Assembly: GCA_030267965.1 (NCBI GenBank)
Contig: BRYA01000525.1
Coordinates: 1-27,547 of the forward strand
DNA from: Triparma columacea
Lineage: Eukaryota; Sar; Bolidophyceae; Parmales; Triparmaceae
DNA length: 27,547 nucleotides
Direction of reading: 5' to 3'
This document shows positions 10,638 to 20,017 of the stretch, piece after piece. The notes under the pieces were generated by a model, which was not told the DNA's origin, did no database searches, and was given only the letters and a program-made list of their open reading frames with translations. A program made the translations under genes and the position numbers. Numbering within the stretch: position 1 is the stretch's first letter; each line of letters starts with the position of its first letter.

Positions 10638-12357
10638 ATGATATTTTTTGGTATTTTAGCGACTGTATTGGCCATCGTACCCACCATACTCGCAGATGCG
10701 CCCGATGGACCTGAGGTAGGAATTATAATGTTTGAAAATGCCTGTGGAGGGAGATTTTTTAAGTGTGAAGCCTAAACGGTGTCGCCGTTTGTTTTGTACT
10801 CCTTTTCCCACCTCATTTGCACGTCCTTTGCACGTCTCACATACACTCATACGCACAATACCTTAGTCTGTGTTCAATGACGCTGGATACATAGATGTCG
10901 GTGACTCCAAGAACCTTTTTTATTGGATGTTTGAGTCTCGTAACGACCCCTCTACCGACCCTGTCCTCCTCTGGATGTCAGGTGGTCCAGGTTGCTCCTC
11001 CCAGCTCGCCCTCTTCGGTGAGAACGGCCCCTACATCGTTGAGGATGACCTTTCCCTCACTCTCAACCCTCAGAGCTGGAACAACAACGCCACTGTCATT
11101 TGGGTTGACCAGCCGGTAGGGACAGGCTTCAGCTACGGTGGGGTGCCCTGCCACAACGAGGACTGCGTGGGGAAGGACATGAAGAATGTGAGTGGATTGT
11201 CATGCAATGTAATCTTTGCTCAACCCTGTAGCTAACTCCAATTGTCTTCTTCGCCCCAAAACCTCCTCCCTACCCATCAGTTCATCGACGGGTTCTTCGC
11301 TAAGTATTCTACTTACAAGGACCTCGACTTCCACATCTTCGGTGAGTCCTACGCTGGTCATTACGTTCCCTCCGTCTCCCGCGCCGTTGTCAGAGGTAAC
11401 GAGGGCCTCAAGTCCGGCGACGAGGGCTACGTGAACTTCCAGGGCTTCGCCATCGGGAACGGCCTCACCAACCCTGAGGAGCAGTACAAGTGGTATGTCC
11501 CCTTCACTGAGGAGCACGGCCTTGTGAGCGACGGCGTCCTCCGCCTGATGAAGGGCGTCCAGAAGGTCTGCGAGCCCCTAATCGACGCATGCAATATGGA
11601 CACTGGGGGCGATTCCACTAAGGAGATCGAAGCCTGGGCCGCTTGTCTCAACAGTTACATCCTCTGCAACATCGGGGAGACTACGCCTGTCACTTCCACG
11701 GGAGTCAACCCATACGACGTGCGCATCCCGTGCGGAAAGGAGCAGGTGAGAAGGGGGGAAAGAGTCCGGGTTAGTTAACACACGCGGCTTTTCTCCCATC
11801 CCAAATTTACCACCATTCTCGTCCCTGAATCCTCCTCACCCTTTCATCACACAATTCACTTCGCCTTGCCGCAGCTCTGCTACGACTTCTCGAACATTGA
11901 CAACTACCTTGCCCAGGACGACGTAAGGAAGGCTCTTGGTATCCCCGAGAGGGAGAGGTGGACCGAGTGCAACAAGGTCGTCGACATCGTCATGGTTTAC
12001 GGCGGCGATTGGATGAAGACCTTCGACTCGCACGTCGCCGAGGTGCTCGAGTCCGGTGTCAGGGGCCTTATCTACGCAGGCGAGTACGACTTCATCTGCA
12101 ACTGGATGGGGAACAACGCTTGGACGTCCATACTAGAGTGGGAGGGGGGAGATTCTTTCGCCAAGGCCAAGAACACCACCTGGGTCACGGAGAAGGGGGA
12201 GGAGGCGGGGAGCTACCGCTCGGCAGCCGGGCTGACGTTCTTGAAGGTGAAGAACGCCGGGCACATGGTCCCTCGTGATCAGCCATTTAACAGCATGGAC
12301 ATGGTCCGGAAGCATTTGAAGGGAGATTACTTTGTCGACGAGGAACTGAGGGAGTAA
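10638..12357 (+). CDS. Secreted serine carboxypeptidase, peptidase family S10
   Basis: Four exons: 10638-10715, 10867-11187, 11281-11745, 11875-12357. They total 1347 nt (448 aa). Exon 1 encodes a signal peptide (MIFFGILATVLAIVPTILA) and ends with DAPDGPE. The mature protein has the substrate/oxyanion motif SGGPGCSS (64-71), the nucleophile in GESYAG (Ser156), the acid in AGEYDFICNWMG (Asp360) and the base in NAGHMVPRDQP (His418), so the catalytic triad is complete. Cysteines in PCHNEDC, KVCEPLIDAC and the IPC/LCYDF pair fit S10 disulfides. Length and motif spacing are normal for a carboxypeptidase Y / cathepsin A type enzyme, which removes C-terminal residues in the vacuole/lysosome or outside the cell. 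All introns are phase 0. The gene is convergent with the PA/P4H-like gene. Confidence 0.95.
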
Positions 12358-12502
12358 GAAGGAGGGGCAAGGGGGGGGGGGGGGGGGGGGTACAGGNGGC
12401 AATTGATAAAGGCTTTGGATTTCCTCGATAAAGGCTTGGATTTTCTCGAAATTAGTCATCCCCTTCCCCCCCCCCCCACCCCTCCCCCCACCCCAATTCT
12501 CC
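12358..12502. other. Convergent intergenic spacer with long G run and an ambiguous base
   Basis: 145 bp between two stop codons. It contains an uninterrupted G run of about 20 at 12371-12390, an N at 12397, and an imperfect tandem copy of about 21 bp (GATAAAGGCTTTGGATTTCCTC-like words at about 12405-12448), followed by C-rich sequence. The N and the homopolymer make the exact length here unreliable. Confidence 0.7.
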
Positions 12503-14424
12503 CTACTCTCCCTTCTCCTTCTCGTCCTTATCTTTCTGCTCCTTCCCCCCCATCAGTTTCCTAAAAGTATCAACGACCATCCCAATCCCCGCAACCCCCG
12601 TAAAAATCATAGCCAGCAGTATTTTCTCCGCCCACTCGTGTCCTCTCTCCGCCCCCAATTTCCCTAGTACCCCGTTGTACCCTTTCCTCATCCACCCGTA
12701 GCTCTTCCCCTTGTTCATGACCAGTACCGCCGGCATAAGGTGTCCCCTAACCCACCCTTTCCCCGTCCCCCCCACCCATTTCTTGACCGTGTATTTAACC
12801 CCTTCCTTAACCCTCATCTCCCCGTAAATCGCGTCCCTATCCAGCCCCCCGTCCTGACCGCTGTTGTGCCATACTACCGCCATCCCCTTCTTAGGCTGGA
12901 TCTTAACGGGCCTATCCCCAGCTGGGAAGTAAACCTCACCACCTTCCTCCACGTCGTTAAGGAACACTAGGATGCTAGCGGACTGCTCGTGGTAGAGGCC
13001 CTTGCCCCCGTCGTAACCTGGCTTCTTACGTTCGTTCTGTGAGTACTTTGATAGACCCCACTCCCCTATGTTCTCGATAGGGAATCCAGTGACTTGTGTG
13101 ATTCTTTCGTCGATTGCTTTTAGTACGTTGTCTACTCCACCCTTCCATAGAGTTACCGTTGAGGGACCCTCGTCTAGCTCCTTCTGGTTCGAAGTTCCGG
13201 AGAAACCCTCGAGCCAGTTGGGGGTAGGGTCCTTCACGAAACCCGCGGACGTACCCAGATCAATTAGGTACTGAGACTCGTCGATGGTCTCAGTCGAGAG
13301 CAGGTTGTGGATCAGGTAGACGAGTGGTCCTGGGGTGTGGGGGTGAAGGTGTGGGGTGTTGGGGGGATGTGTAAGCTCGTAGTATAATCGTCCGTGTTTA
13401 GTTGCGTTGTTGTTGTTGTTTTGTTGTTGTTGTTTTGTTGTTGTTGTTGTTTGTTCCTCAGGATAGATGTTTGGCAGCCGTTTAACGCTTGCTGGCGTTT
13501 AATCATAGCGCGTGTCTCCGAAATGCACGTCGCATATCATATTCTGAGTATGGTTGTGGGCTATCTCCATCATTGGAACAAAAATAACAACAGCCTCCCC
13601 CTTTCCCAGATGTAGAGATGATTTTTGCTTGTGCCTCCAGTCTTCAAATTCAAGCCCCTCAATGTATCCCCCCCCCCACTCTTTCTCTCTATTTCCTCAC
13701 CTCCCCCGCTAACGTCTTCAAAGTACGGTCTATCCCCCCCTTTATAAATCCTAACTCTCTCCGGCATGCTTTCCCCTTCCCCTCCCTGCGCTAGCATGTT
13801 CCCGCTGTTCAAGCTGACCATAACAACCGGCACAGCAATGCCTCCGGCCAACTCCTCCTCCCCGGAGCGTACAGTTAGAGGGTAAACGTAATCCTGATCG
13901 TTAACGTCAGAAGTAACCCTAACAATAACGACAGCCCCACCCCCACACCCTTGTACTTTCCCCGCGAGTTCAACCGGGCTTACCGGTGGCTCTTCACCTG
14001 CCCCAGGGTCCTCCCATGTTAGCATAACGATCTGTCCTTCCATATCGTTACAATTATCAGGTCCCCCCTTCCCCATACCACCGTCTAACGGTTCGCTAAG
14101 TACGACCCCAGCTTCGATTTCAAAGTAACTACCGTCGTCTGTCTGGGGACCGAATGATGCGGCAACGGCATCGACGGCGTTTATTATTGCACTGTGACCC
14201 CACTCTAATACGGCGGCCTCGGAATTACGACGACGGGGGAATGTGGAGTAGTTTAGATCCTGGATGTTCTTCTTCTTTAGGCTCTGGGTTGTGGAGTCGG
14301 AGGTACGGGTGGATTTTTGGGGGGTTGAGGTGCTGGTTTTTTTCGTTGTTGTTGAGGAGGTTGGGGAAAGGAGGAGGAGAATGAGAAGGAGGGGGAGTAG
14401 GAGGAGGTGGGAAGGGGAAGTCAT
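12503..14424 (-). CDS. Membrane-anchored PA-domain / prolyl 4-hydroxylase-like protein
   Basis: Two coding exons, 14424-13701 and 13329-12503, joined at phase 1 give 1551 nt (516 aa). The N-terminus has a signal peptide (LLLLPLLLILLLL core). Residues about 90-230 look like a protease-associated (PA) domain (ESMPERVRIYKGG at the end). Residues about 244-430 resemble a 2-oxoglutarate dioxygenase of the P4H type: VYLIHNLLSTET, SASILVFLNDVEEGGEVYFP, QPKKGMAVVW, GVKYTVKKWV. The 2-oxoglutarate Lys is kept (K420). The metal ligands look lost: the usual PHxD appears as PGYD (345-348) and the distal His position is Tyr410. One hydrophobic helix (about 478-494) near the C-terminus and a Lys/Glu-rich tail suggest a type I membrane protein of the ER/secretory pathway. 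A CAG acceptor lies 13 nt upstream of the ATG, so the 5'UTR is spliced. The 371-nt coding intron (13700-13330) carries RNA element 1. Confidence 0.85.
13453..13579 (-). ncRNA. Intronic box C/D-like RNA element, copy 1
   Basis: 127-nt element inside the coding intron of the PA/P4H-like gene, on the gene's sense strand, 121 nt from the donor and about 120 nt from the acceptor. Read on the minus strand: stem GUUCC (extendable to 8 bp), C-like box AUGAUGG, hypervariable 12-mer CCATACTCAGAA (13542-13553), AUGA box, hairpin GCG(A)CGUG/CACGCGC, UGAU box, variable loop, then D box CUGA and GGAAC. A run of CAA repeats follows it. In this copy the loop near GCC/GGC is changed and the small stem is 3 bp. 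Scaffold identity to the other six copies shows a shared origin. Assignment to C/D snoRNA-like RNA is inference. Confidence 0.6.
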
Positions 14425-14535
14425 TATATATAGTGGCCTGGGAAAGGGGAGATATGATGTGTGTGGTGTGTTGGGTGAGAAGTGGTGTGGTGGTGATGGT
14501 GTTGGTGGTGGTGCTAGTAGTAGTGTGTGTTGTTT

Positions 14536-14662
14536 GTTCCTCAGGATAGATGTTTGGCAGCCATTTCCTCATTTCTGGCGTTGAATCATTGCGCGTGTCT
14601 CCGAAATGCACGTCGCATATCATACACTTCTTCACGTTGTGGGCTATCTCCATCATTGGAAC
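14536..14662 (-). ncRNA. Intronic box C/D-like RNA element, copy 2
   Basis: 127-nt element in the first intron unit upstream of the PA/P4H-like ATG, sense to that gene. Same scaffold as copy 1: 8-bp terminal stem around GUUCC/GGAAC, AUGAUGG C-like box, AUGA, GCG-CGUG hairpin, UGAU, D box CUGA. Variable 12-mer CGTGAAGAAGTG at 14625-14636. The GTAAG donor is about 55 nt upstream of the element. Confidence 0.6.
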
Positions 14663-14849
14663 AAAACAAACAACAAAACAAAAAGCCAATCCATACTTTT
14701 CCCTCTTCCAGTCTTACCTGTATAGTCATGTGAGCAGTTGCGCAGTGTAGACACCATTTCGTGCGTGTGTGTTAGTGTTGTGACATTGCATCGCTTGCAT
14801 TGTCATCTTCGTCATCAATTTGTTCTTCTTCTTGTTGTTGTTGGTTGTT

Positions 14850-14976
14850 GTTCCTCAGGATAGTTGTTTGGCAGCCATTTATCAATTGCTGGCGTTAAAT
14901 CATTGCGCGTGTCTCCGAAATGCACGTCGCATATCATATGTTTGACAGCATTGTGGTATATTTACATCAGCGGAAC
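14850..14976 (-). ncRNA. Intronic box C/D-like RNA element, copy 3 (mixed subtype)
   Basis: 127-nt element in the second intron unit. Its 5' end (CUGAUGU C-like box followed by AAATATACC) matches the subtype found in the thymidylate synthase introns, while its 3' end (CTATCCTGAGGAAC and 12-nt loop) matches its neighbours, so it is a mosaic. Variable 12-mer TGCTGTCAAACA at 14939-14950. Terminal stem only 5-6 bp because the 3' flank reads CGTCC-like on the plus strand. Confidence 0.6.
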
Positions 14977-15144
14977 GTCCACAACAAAACAAGACCTCTC
15001 AATTCTCCTTTCCCTGTTCTCATCTTACCTGAGTTCCATAGTGTCAGCCGTTGCGAATGGCGAAAGTGTATTGTGTTAGGGCTGTGTAATGCGTCGCTGC
15101 TATCGTCCTTGTCACAGTTCTTGTTGTTGTTGTTGTTGTTGTTT

Positions 15145-15271
15145 GTTCCTCAGGATAGATGTTTGGCAGCCATTTCCTCATTGCTGGCGTTGAATCATTG
15201 CGCGTGTCTCCGAAATGCACGTCGCATATCATAGAAACGATGCGATTGTGGGCTATCTCCATCATTGGAAC
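15145..15271 (-). ncRNA. Intronic box C/D-like RNA element, copy 4
   Basis: 127-nt element, most upstream copy in this cluster. Scaffold nearly identical to copy 2; variable 12-mer TCGCATCGTTTC at 15234-15245. Followed on the minus strand by a CAA microsatellite, then the CTCAG|GTAAG junction at 15029. GTT-rich upstream and AAC-rich downstream flanks could lengthen the terminal stem. No clear donor for its intron was found upstream. Confidence 0.6.
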
Positions 15272-15698
15272 AAAACAAACAACAGCCCCCCCTCTCTCAT
15301 CGGTCTCCTTTCTGATTTCCTTTTTGAAGCACCTATAAGCACATATAAGCACATGCACACACATAAACATACATACAAACACATAGACACACACAAACTT
15401 CAATTTATGCTGAATCTCAGCCAAATAGTTGTCAGTGATGTCGTGCCATCACGGTCCATGCTGTCTCTAATTATCTCATTTATCACAATTATTGGGATAT
15501 TTCGTACATACGTGCACAAAAACACACCACAAACACTATTCAACCATTACGCACCGTTTAAAATCGCCACAAACAAATTAAAGAGAAACCTACAATTGCC
15601 CTCCTTCGTCTGCCCTCTTCTGGTCTGCCCTCCTCTTTCTGCCAAAGTGAATACAAGGCAATAAATATAGCTTTGTAATATTGGTAAGAAGGATAACA
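15272..15698. other. Intergenic or 5' region with no supported gene
   Basis: Lies upstream of RNA element copy 4 (minus) and of the small secreted ORF (plus). It holds an ACA/ATA-rich stretch at about 15325-15400 and otherwise low-complexity AT-rich sequence. It should contain the transcription start of the PA/P4H-like gene. No convincing coding frame or tRNA was seen. A GGTAAGAAGG word at 15682 could be a plus-strand donor. Confidence 0.5.
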
Positions 15699-15818
15699 AT
15701 GACTAATAACACTTTTCAAGGCTTTCACCACTTGTCATTTGTCCTATTGTTGATTTTTATCTCCTATGCACGTCCAATTTCAAGTTATTTCCCCTCTTCA
15801 ATCGCGGTCGACTCCTGA
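15699..15818 (+). CDS. Short ORF encoding a signal-peptide-like sequence, possible first exon
   Basis: A 39-codon frame begins MTNNTFQGFHHLSF and continues with the hydrophobic core VLLLIFISYA, then a short polar tail before a stop. This is a good signal-peptide profile. It lies 5' of the Cys-bearing frame at 16060-16530, so it may be that gene's first exon. I could not find a convincing donor that removes the stop and joins the frames, so the link is speculative. Confidence 0.3.
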   Translation: MTNNTFQGFHHLSFVLLLIFISYARPISSYFPSSIAVDS

Positions 15819-16089
15819 GTATTCATTGGGTTGGATTTTTTGTCTCATAGACTCGATAATACTACTTTCTTGCCATATTTCCGATACTGCTCGTATCATA
15901 TTGAGGTTGATATGGGGCAGGAAACCACCATTGACTCCGCAATGACGCATTCCTTGAGGGGTCTCACAATCCCTCTCCCTTGTTCTTACTCCATCACATC
16001 CCTTAAACTCTGAAGTCAACCACACCACACTAACCCTCCTGATTCGTGTTAATAAACAGCTTGTCAAACAAGCCTGTAATTACGTTTAC

Positions 16090-16530
16090 ATGATTGGCTG
16101 TGTAATTTTGAAGGCAGAAAAGGATACAATCGAGTTCCTCGACTTCCAAGAGCACTACGGCGAAGATAATGATTGTATAGTTGGCACTACAGAGTGCATG
16201 GTACCTTTCAACCCCAACGGTGACAGGGACCCATTCGGACTCCGAGACCGTGGAGCTTTCTACACAACGTTTCAAGCCCTCTCCGACCTGAAGGGAAAGA
16301 AAATCATAAACAGTTCAGAGTGTGTGTTTTCATCCGGGCGTCCCAAGCTTCCATTCACCTCGAATAACACGAAGCCCTCAACTGGCTCATTAATCGGTTG
16401 TGTATTTCAAGTGTCTGGTGGGTATTTTTGGGCCGGCCATGAAAGCAATGGGAACCCAGCCACGGCAATGACTACGGCTGATAACGGGGAACAACCTGGG
16501 GATTGTTATGAGGCATTCAAGGCCGACTAA
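16090..16530 (+). CDS. Unidentified small Cys-containing protein, probably 5'-incomplete model
   Basis: 146 codons from ATG (MIGCVILKAEKDTIEFLDFQ) to a stop. The frame stays open upstream to 16060, where an AATAAACAG acceptor preceded by a CACTAACC branch-like word suggests that this is a 3' exon (adding LVKQACNYVY). Cysteines fall in GCVI, NDC, TEC, ECVF, GCVF and GDCYEAF, and two IGCV words start the two halves, hinting at an internal repeat. With the signal-peptide-like ORF upstream, an extracellular protein is plausible. I do not recognise the family. Codon use and the absence of low complexity favour a real exon. Confidence 0.5.
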   Translation: MIGCVILKAEKDTIEFLDFQEHYGEDNDCIVGTTECMVPFNPNGDRDPFGLRDRGAFYTTFQALSDLKGKKIINSSECVFSSGRPKLPFTSNNTKPSTGSLIGCVFQVSGGYFWAGHESNGNPATAMTTADNGEQPGDCYEAFKAD

Positions 16531-16915
16531 CAAAACCAGGAGAAGGTGGAAGGCAAAGGGTTTGTAGCCTTCCTCGAACACTATTATGGTTGGGGTTATG
16601 CCCTTATTTCAAAGTCCATGTTTGTTTTTTAGTTGCAGACGCGCCTTCTTCTTTCTTCTTTCTTTACGTGCATACAGGGGCTGCCCACCCGCCAGTTTCC
16701 TGAATTTTCTCTTCCATTGTAACACATTCTCTTTTCTTGGGTCTTGCTCAATTTTTTCCCCTTCCCCTGCCTCACTTTGGCCTCACTTGCCTCACCCTCA
16801 AACTCCCTGTTCTAATTAATTGATTTATCTCAGTTTTATCTCAATTTTATCTAAGATTTAACCACATTACTACGGCAACCATTAAATACTTAAATACACC
16901 CCTATCAAGCACATT
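16531..16915. other. Intergenic region 5' of LRR gene copy A
   Basis: No gene seen. Pyrimidine-rich from about 16610 to 16810. From about 16812 the sequence becomes homologous to the region upstream of LRR copy B (from about 21468): the ATTGAT..ATCTCAGTTTTATC words and the TACGGCAACCATTAAATACTT block are shared, so the promoter was duplicated with the gene. Confidence 0.6.
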
Positions 16916-18725
16916 ATGTCGAAACTAGGGCCTCTTAACCCAAATTTCAGAAGAGATGTCGACTCCTTCTCCTCCACCTCTTCAAATTCTTACATCAACA
17001 ACAACTCAAATCGCAACAACAACAACACCTCCTCTAACAACACCTCCTACAACAACCAACACACAACCAAACAGTCATCATTCCAACTTAATCAACGCCT
17101 AATCCAAGGCCTATCATCAGGCTCACTTAACCTAACATCTTTAGGCCTTCAAACATTACCCTCCCAAATAAACGTCAACGCCAACGGAGGTCTAACAGCC
17201 TGGCTCACTAACTACCAGAACACCACACCACCAAACCAGCAGGGAGCATGGGTGAAGGACCTGAGGAGCTGGGAGTGTTATAATGAGGACACCATTGAGG
17301 TGCTTGACTGCAGCGACAATGGGGGACTGAGAGATGTTGACCAAGGCATCATTGAGGGATTCGGGGCTGTTAAGAAAATCAGGTTCAAGGTGAGAAGCTG
17401 AGTGAAGCGGGGGGGGTTAGGTATATTCATTCATTCATTCATTCATCCCACTTGTCCTTAAATTTCCCATCTAACAAAAACGCAACCCCTCTTCCTCCTT
17501 CCTCCTCCCCTCCTTCTCTCTCCCCCCCCCAACCCCCCCCCCACACCCCACACACACACCAACAATAGCGCTGCTCCCTACCATCCTTCCCCTTCACTTC
17601 CCTCTCCTCCCCCAACCTTCAAGTCCTCGACCTTTCCTTCAACTCCTTATCCGGTCCTCTCCATATCGGCAGTTGGGGTTCTACCCTAACAACGCTCCAC
17701 CTCCAAGGTAACGGATTCACAGACGTCACAATTGAGGGTTACACACACAACCTAAACGACCTTGATTTAGGAGAGAACAAAATCAGGAATATACAAGGTC
17801 TAGATACACAATGTAGGAACCTTATGAAGGTGAGAAGACTGATTTATGACAGAGGAAAGGGGGGGGGTGAGGAAAACAACTTTCTAAAACATACTAACAT
17901 ACAATTACACTCACCACCCCCACCCCTCATCTCTTCAAATACTCTCCCCCTCCTTCCCCCCCCTCTACCAGTTGAACCTCTCCAGGAACAGGGGTCTATC
18001 ATCCCTCCCTCCCTTTGGACCTTCCGTCCGTACAATCGACTGCTCCGACTGCGGTCTAGTCGGTGACTTGGACTTCTCCAATTTCACCTCCATTACTAAG
18101 TTAGACATATCCTCAAACAACGTTACCTCACTAACAGGCGTAAACTGGGGCTGCCTAGTTATGAACACCAGCAACAACAAACTCCAAACAATCGACCACG
18201 CCTTCACACCAAAACCCCCAGGTTCAGAGTACCTTTCAATAACAGAAATAAGAGCGTCCTCTAACTGCATCCCATCACTCTCACCTGCAACCTTCTTACC
18301 CTACGCTATAAAGCTCTCGCTTCTCGACATCGGCAACAACGAATTAACGACGGTGCCATCGACGATTGGGTATTTACCAGATCTTAAGTTGATTACGATT
18401 TCGGGGAATTCACTACGTGGACCGTACAGAGTTTCAGGCGTGGGGGGTAACAAGACTGCGATGGCTGTTAAGAAGAAACTTCGGTTCCTTGAACCTCCAC
18501 CGAAGGTTGCGTCGGAGGTTGTTACTGATATGTATATAGATAGAGACGGTGGTGAGAGTGAGGTCCAAAGTATTAAATCGGCGTCTGATGTACGGTTAGC
18601 TAGAGAAGGTATAACCAACGGTGTTTTAGACGTTAGTGCTAACAACACGGAAGGGAAAAGGAAGGGGGTGGGACCGGACTTTGAAGGTATCATTAAAGAA
18701 ATTGGGGTGGAGGTTGAGGTGAGAC
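16812..18725 (+). repeat. Direct duplication, left copy (LRR gene A)
   Basis: About 1.9 kb nearly identical to 21468-23389, including promoter, three exons and two introns with their ATTC microsatellite and C-rich tracts. Differences are scattered single bases, a 12-bp (four-codon) length change in the Asn/Ser/Thr-rich part of exon 1, and homopolymer changes in introns. Homology stops abruptly a few bases after the GTGAGAC donor of intron 3. Confidence 0.9.
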
Positions 18726-19058
18726 TAACAGGCTGCGCAGTTCGCTGAAGCTGTGGGGGAGGAAGTACCGACGAGGATGGAGGAGGTTAGGAGGGTTATC
18801 GAGAGCGATGATGAGAGGGATAGTGATGGGGATAGCGAAGACGAAGAGGAAGAGGAGGAACAGAGGGGGGAAGAGGGAAGGAGGATGGAAGAGGAATTCA
18901 AGAAGGAGGTTGAGGAAGGGGGAAACAACAAAAAAAATTCGAGATTGAATTCAACGCGGAAGACACCTTCGGAGGACAAAAGGCAGAATAAAGGGAGGGG
19001 AAATATGGATCATATCACCGAAAGACGTGTAAATAATAATAATAGGAATAGGGGTTGA
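16916..19058 (+). pseudogene. LRRC40-like leucine-rich-repeat gene, truncated copy A
   Basis: Exons 16916-17389, 17569-17829 and 17972-18718 are nearly identical to the first three exons of the full-length gene at 21566-24796. They encode an Asn/Ser-rich N-terminus (MSKLGPLNPNFRRD), LRRs (LQVLDLSFNSL, LDISSNNVTSL, LSLLDIGNNELTTVP) and a GNSLRGPYRV segment. After 18718 the homology ends and the second LRR half is missing. Read through the donor, the protein stops at 18748. If the 22 nt from 18719 to 18740 (starting GTGAGACTAAC, ending GCGCAG) were removed, the frame continues for 105 codons (18741-19058) of acidic/basic tail (ESDDERDSDGDSEDEEEE). That would give about 599 aa. I favour a truncated paralogue or pseudogene; expression is unknown. 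Confidence 0.7.
17425..17446 (+). repeat. ATTC microsatellite in intron 1 of LRR copy A
   Basis: Five and a half units of ATTC directly downstream of the donor. The same array lies at 22087-22108 in copy B, so it predates the duplication. Confidence 0.9.
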
Positions 19059-19191
19059 ACGATTATCTTTGTAGTTAAAAAAAGAAAGGTTTTATGTACG
19101 TTTGGGCAAACAATATATGCATTTAGGGTTTACGAGTGTCTTGAACTCAAACGCCTCAGCTCCGTCACTTCCGTAGGAAAAAAAAATCTGA

Positions 19192-19219
19192 CCCTAACCC
19201 TAACCCTAACCCTAACCCT
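19192..19219 (+). repeat. Interstitial telomere-type array (CCCTAA), left outer
   Basis: About four and a half perfect CCCTAA units directly after a TCTGA word. Mirrored by the array at 21076-21102, which ends in TCAGA. Confidence 0.95.
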
Positions 19220-19408
19220 TTCCTCTCTCTCTTACACACGCATCTATAACCCTAACCGTAACCCTAACCATAACACATACACTCAGACACCTACACACAC
19301 ACACTCACACACACACTAAGAGCAACCCACTCTACCCTCTTCAATCAACACACGTACACACCCAAACACACAGCACTCTAACCTAACCCTAACAGACACA
19401 CGCAGCAC

Positions 19409-19434
19409 ATAACCCTAACCCTAACCCTAACCCT
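19409..19434 (+). repeat. Interstitial telomere-type array (CCCTAA), left inner
   Basis: About four CCCTAA units. Further partial units (CTAACCTAACCCTAACAG) lie around 19378-19392 and 19548-19566 next to CTCAGCGCTC words. Confidence 0.9.
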
Positions 19435-19686
19435 CTCGTCTACTCTTCCTCTCTCTCTCTTTCTTCTTACCTCCCTTCCCTTCTCTCAACAACAACAACA
19501 GCGACTAGAAGCAACCACTAACAGAGGCACTCTTCACTCCTCAGCGCTCTAACCTAACCCTAACAGCGCTCTTAAGCAACGTGTGTACTCCTCAGCGCTC
19601 CTAATCGGCAAAAAGAGGAGAAATAGGAGAAAGAGGAGAAGAGGAGACGGCCCAGACGGAGGAGGGGGGGACAGCGACTTTAACCC

Positions 19687-19732
19687 TTTTTCAATTTGAA
19701 TAGATTAAAATGAAGCCCTTGACAGTGCGGTT
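19687..19732 (+). repeat. Short imperfect direct repeat, unit 1
   Basis: Begins TTTTTCAATTTGAATAG and continues with AATGA..C.CT.GAC...GCGGTT. A diverged direct copy lies at 20385-20430. These two units keep the same orientation even though the surrounding domain is inverted. Confidence 0.7.
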
Positions 19733-20017
19733 CTAACGGTACCTTCGGATCTTATTTAAACGCGCGTGGTAAAGAGATATGAGCATTTTAAACCTAACCC
19801 GAATGTCACCGAACCCGAATCTCACCGAACCCGAACCCGAACCAGACAGGGAAGGGGGAGGGAGAAGGGGAAGAAACAGAAACAGAGAGGGAAACAGAAA
19901 GGAGGGGAAAGGAGGGGAAAGGGAACCCAGAAGGAGGGGAAGGGAACAACAGGGAAGGGAAGGGGAACGAACCCACGACACACCGAGAGGGGAGACAGGG
20001 ACAAAGCATTATAATGT

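Larger units (their letters stand above)
14438..15029 (-). other. Tandem intron units upstream of the PA/P4H-like start codon
   Basis: On the minus strand an acceptor CCCAG ends at 14438, 13 nt before the ATG. Going upstream, a CAG|GTAAG junction lies at 14718/14717 and another at 15029/15028. This defines two back-to-back intron-sized units (280 and 311 nt) with no exon between them; a third unit begins further upstream, but its donor was not found. Each of the two complete units has a GTAAG donor, an RNA element 55-60 nt downstream, and an acceptor. The unit 3 and unit 4 intron parts have CTAAC branch-like words (ACACTAACACAC, GCCCTAACACA). The arrangement fits recursive splicing or tandem intron duplication in a 5'UTR. 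Actual use cannot be seen from sequence. Confidence 0.55.

Noticed and set aside
15234..15245. Short complementarity of the variable windows of copies 4 and 1 to conserved 18S rRNA words (AAACGATGC, GAGTATGG) as remembered
   Set aside because: Matches of 8-9 nt are expected by chance among seven windows against several kb of rRNA, and the host rRNA is not in the window.
14225..15424. Minus-strand frames across elements 2 and 4 that read through the whole element (VPMMEIAHN...VHFGDTR...LPNIYPEEQ)
   Set aside because: The same frame has stops in copies 1, 3 and 5-7, and one loop differs by 2 nt between subtypes, so the family is not protein coding. The frame is open in only two copies.
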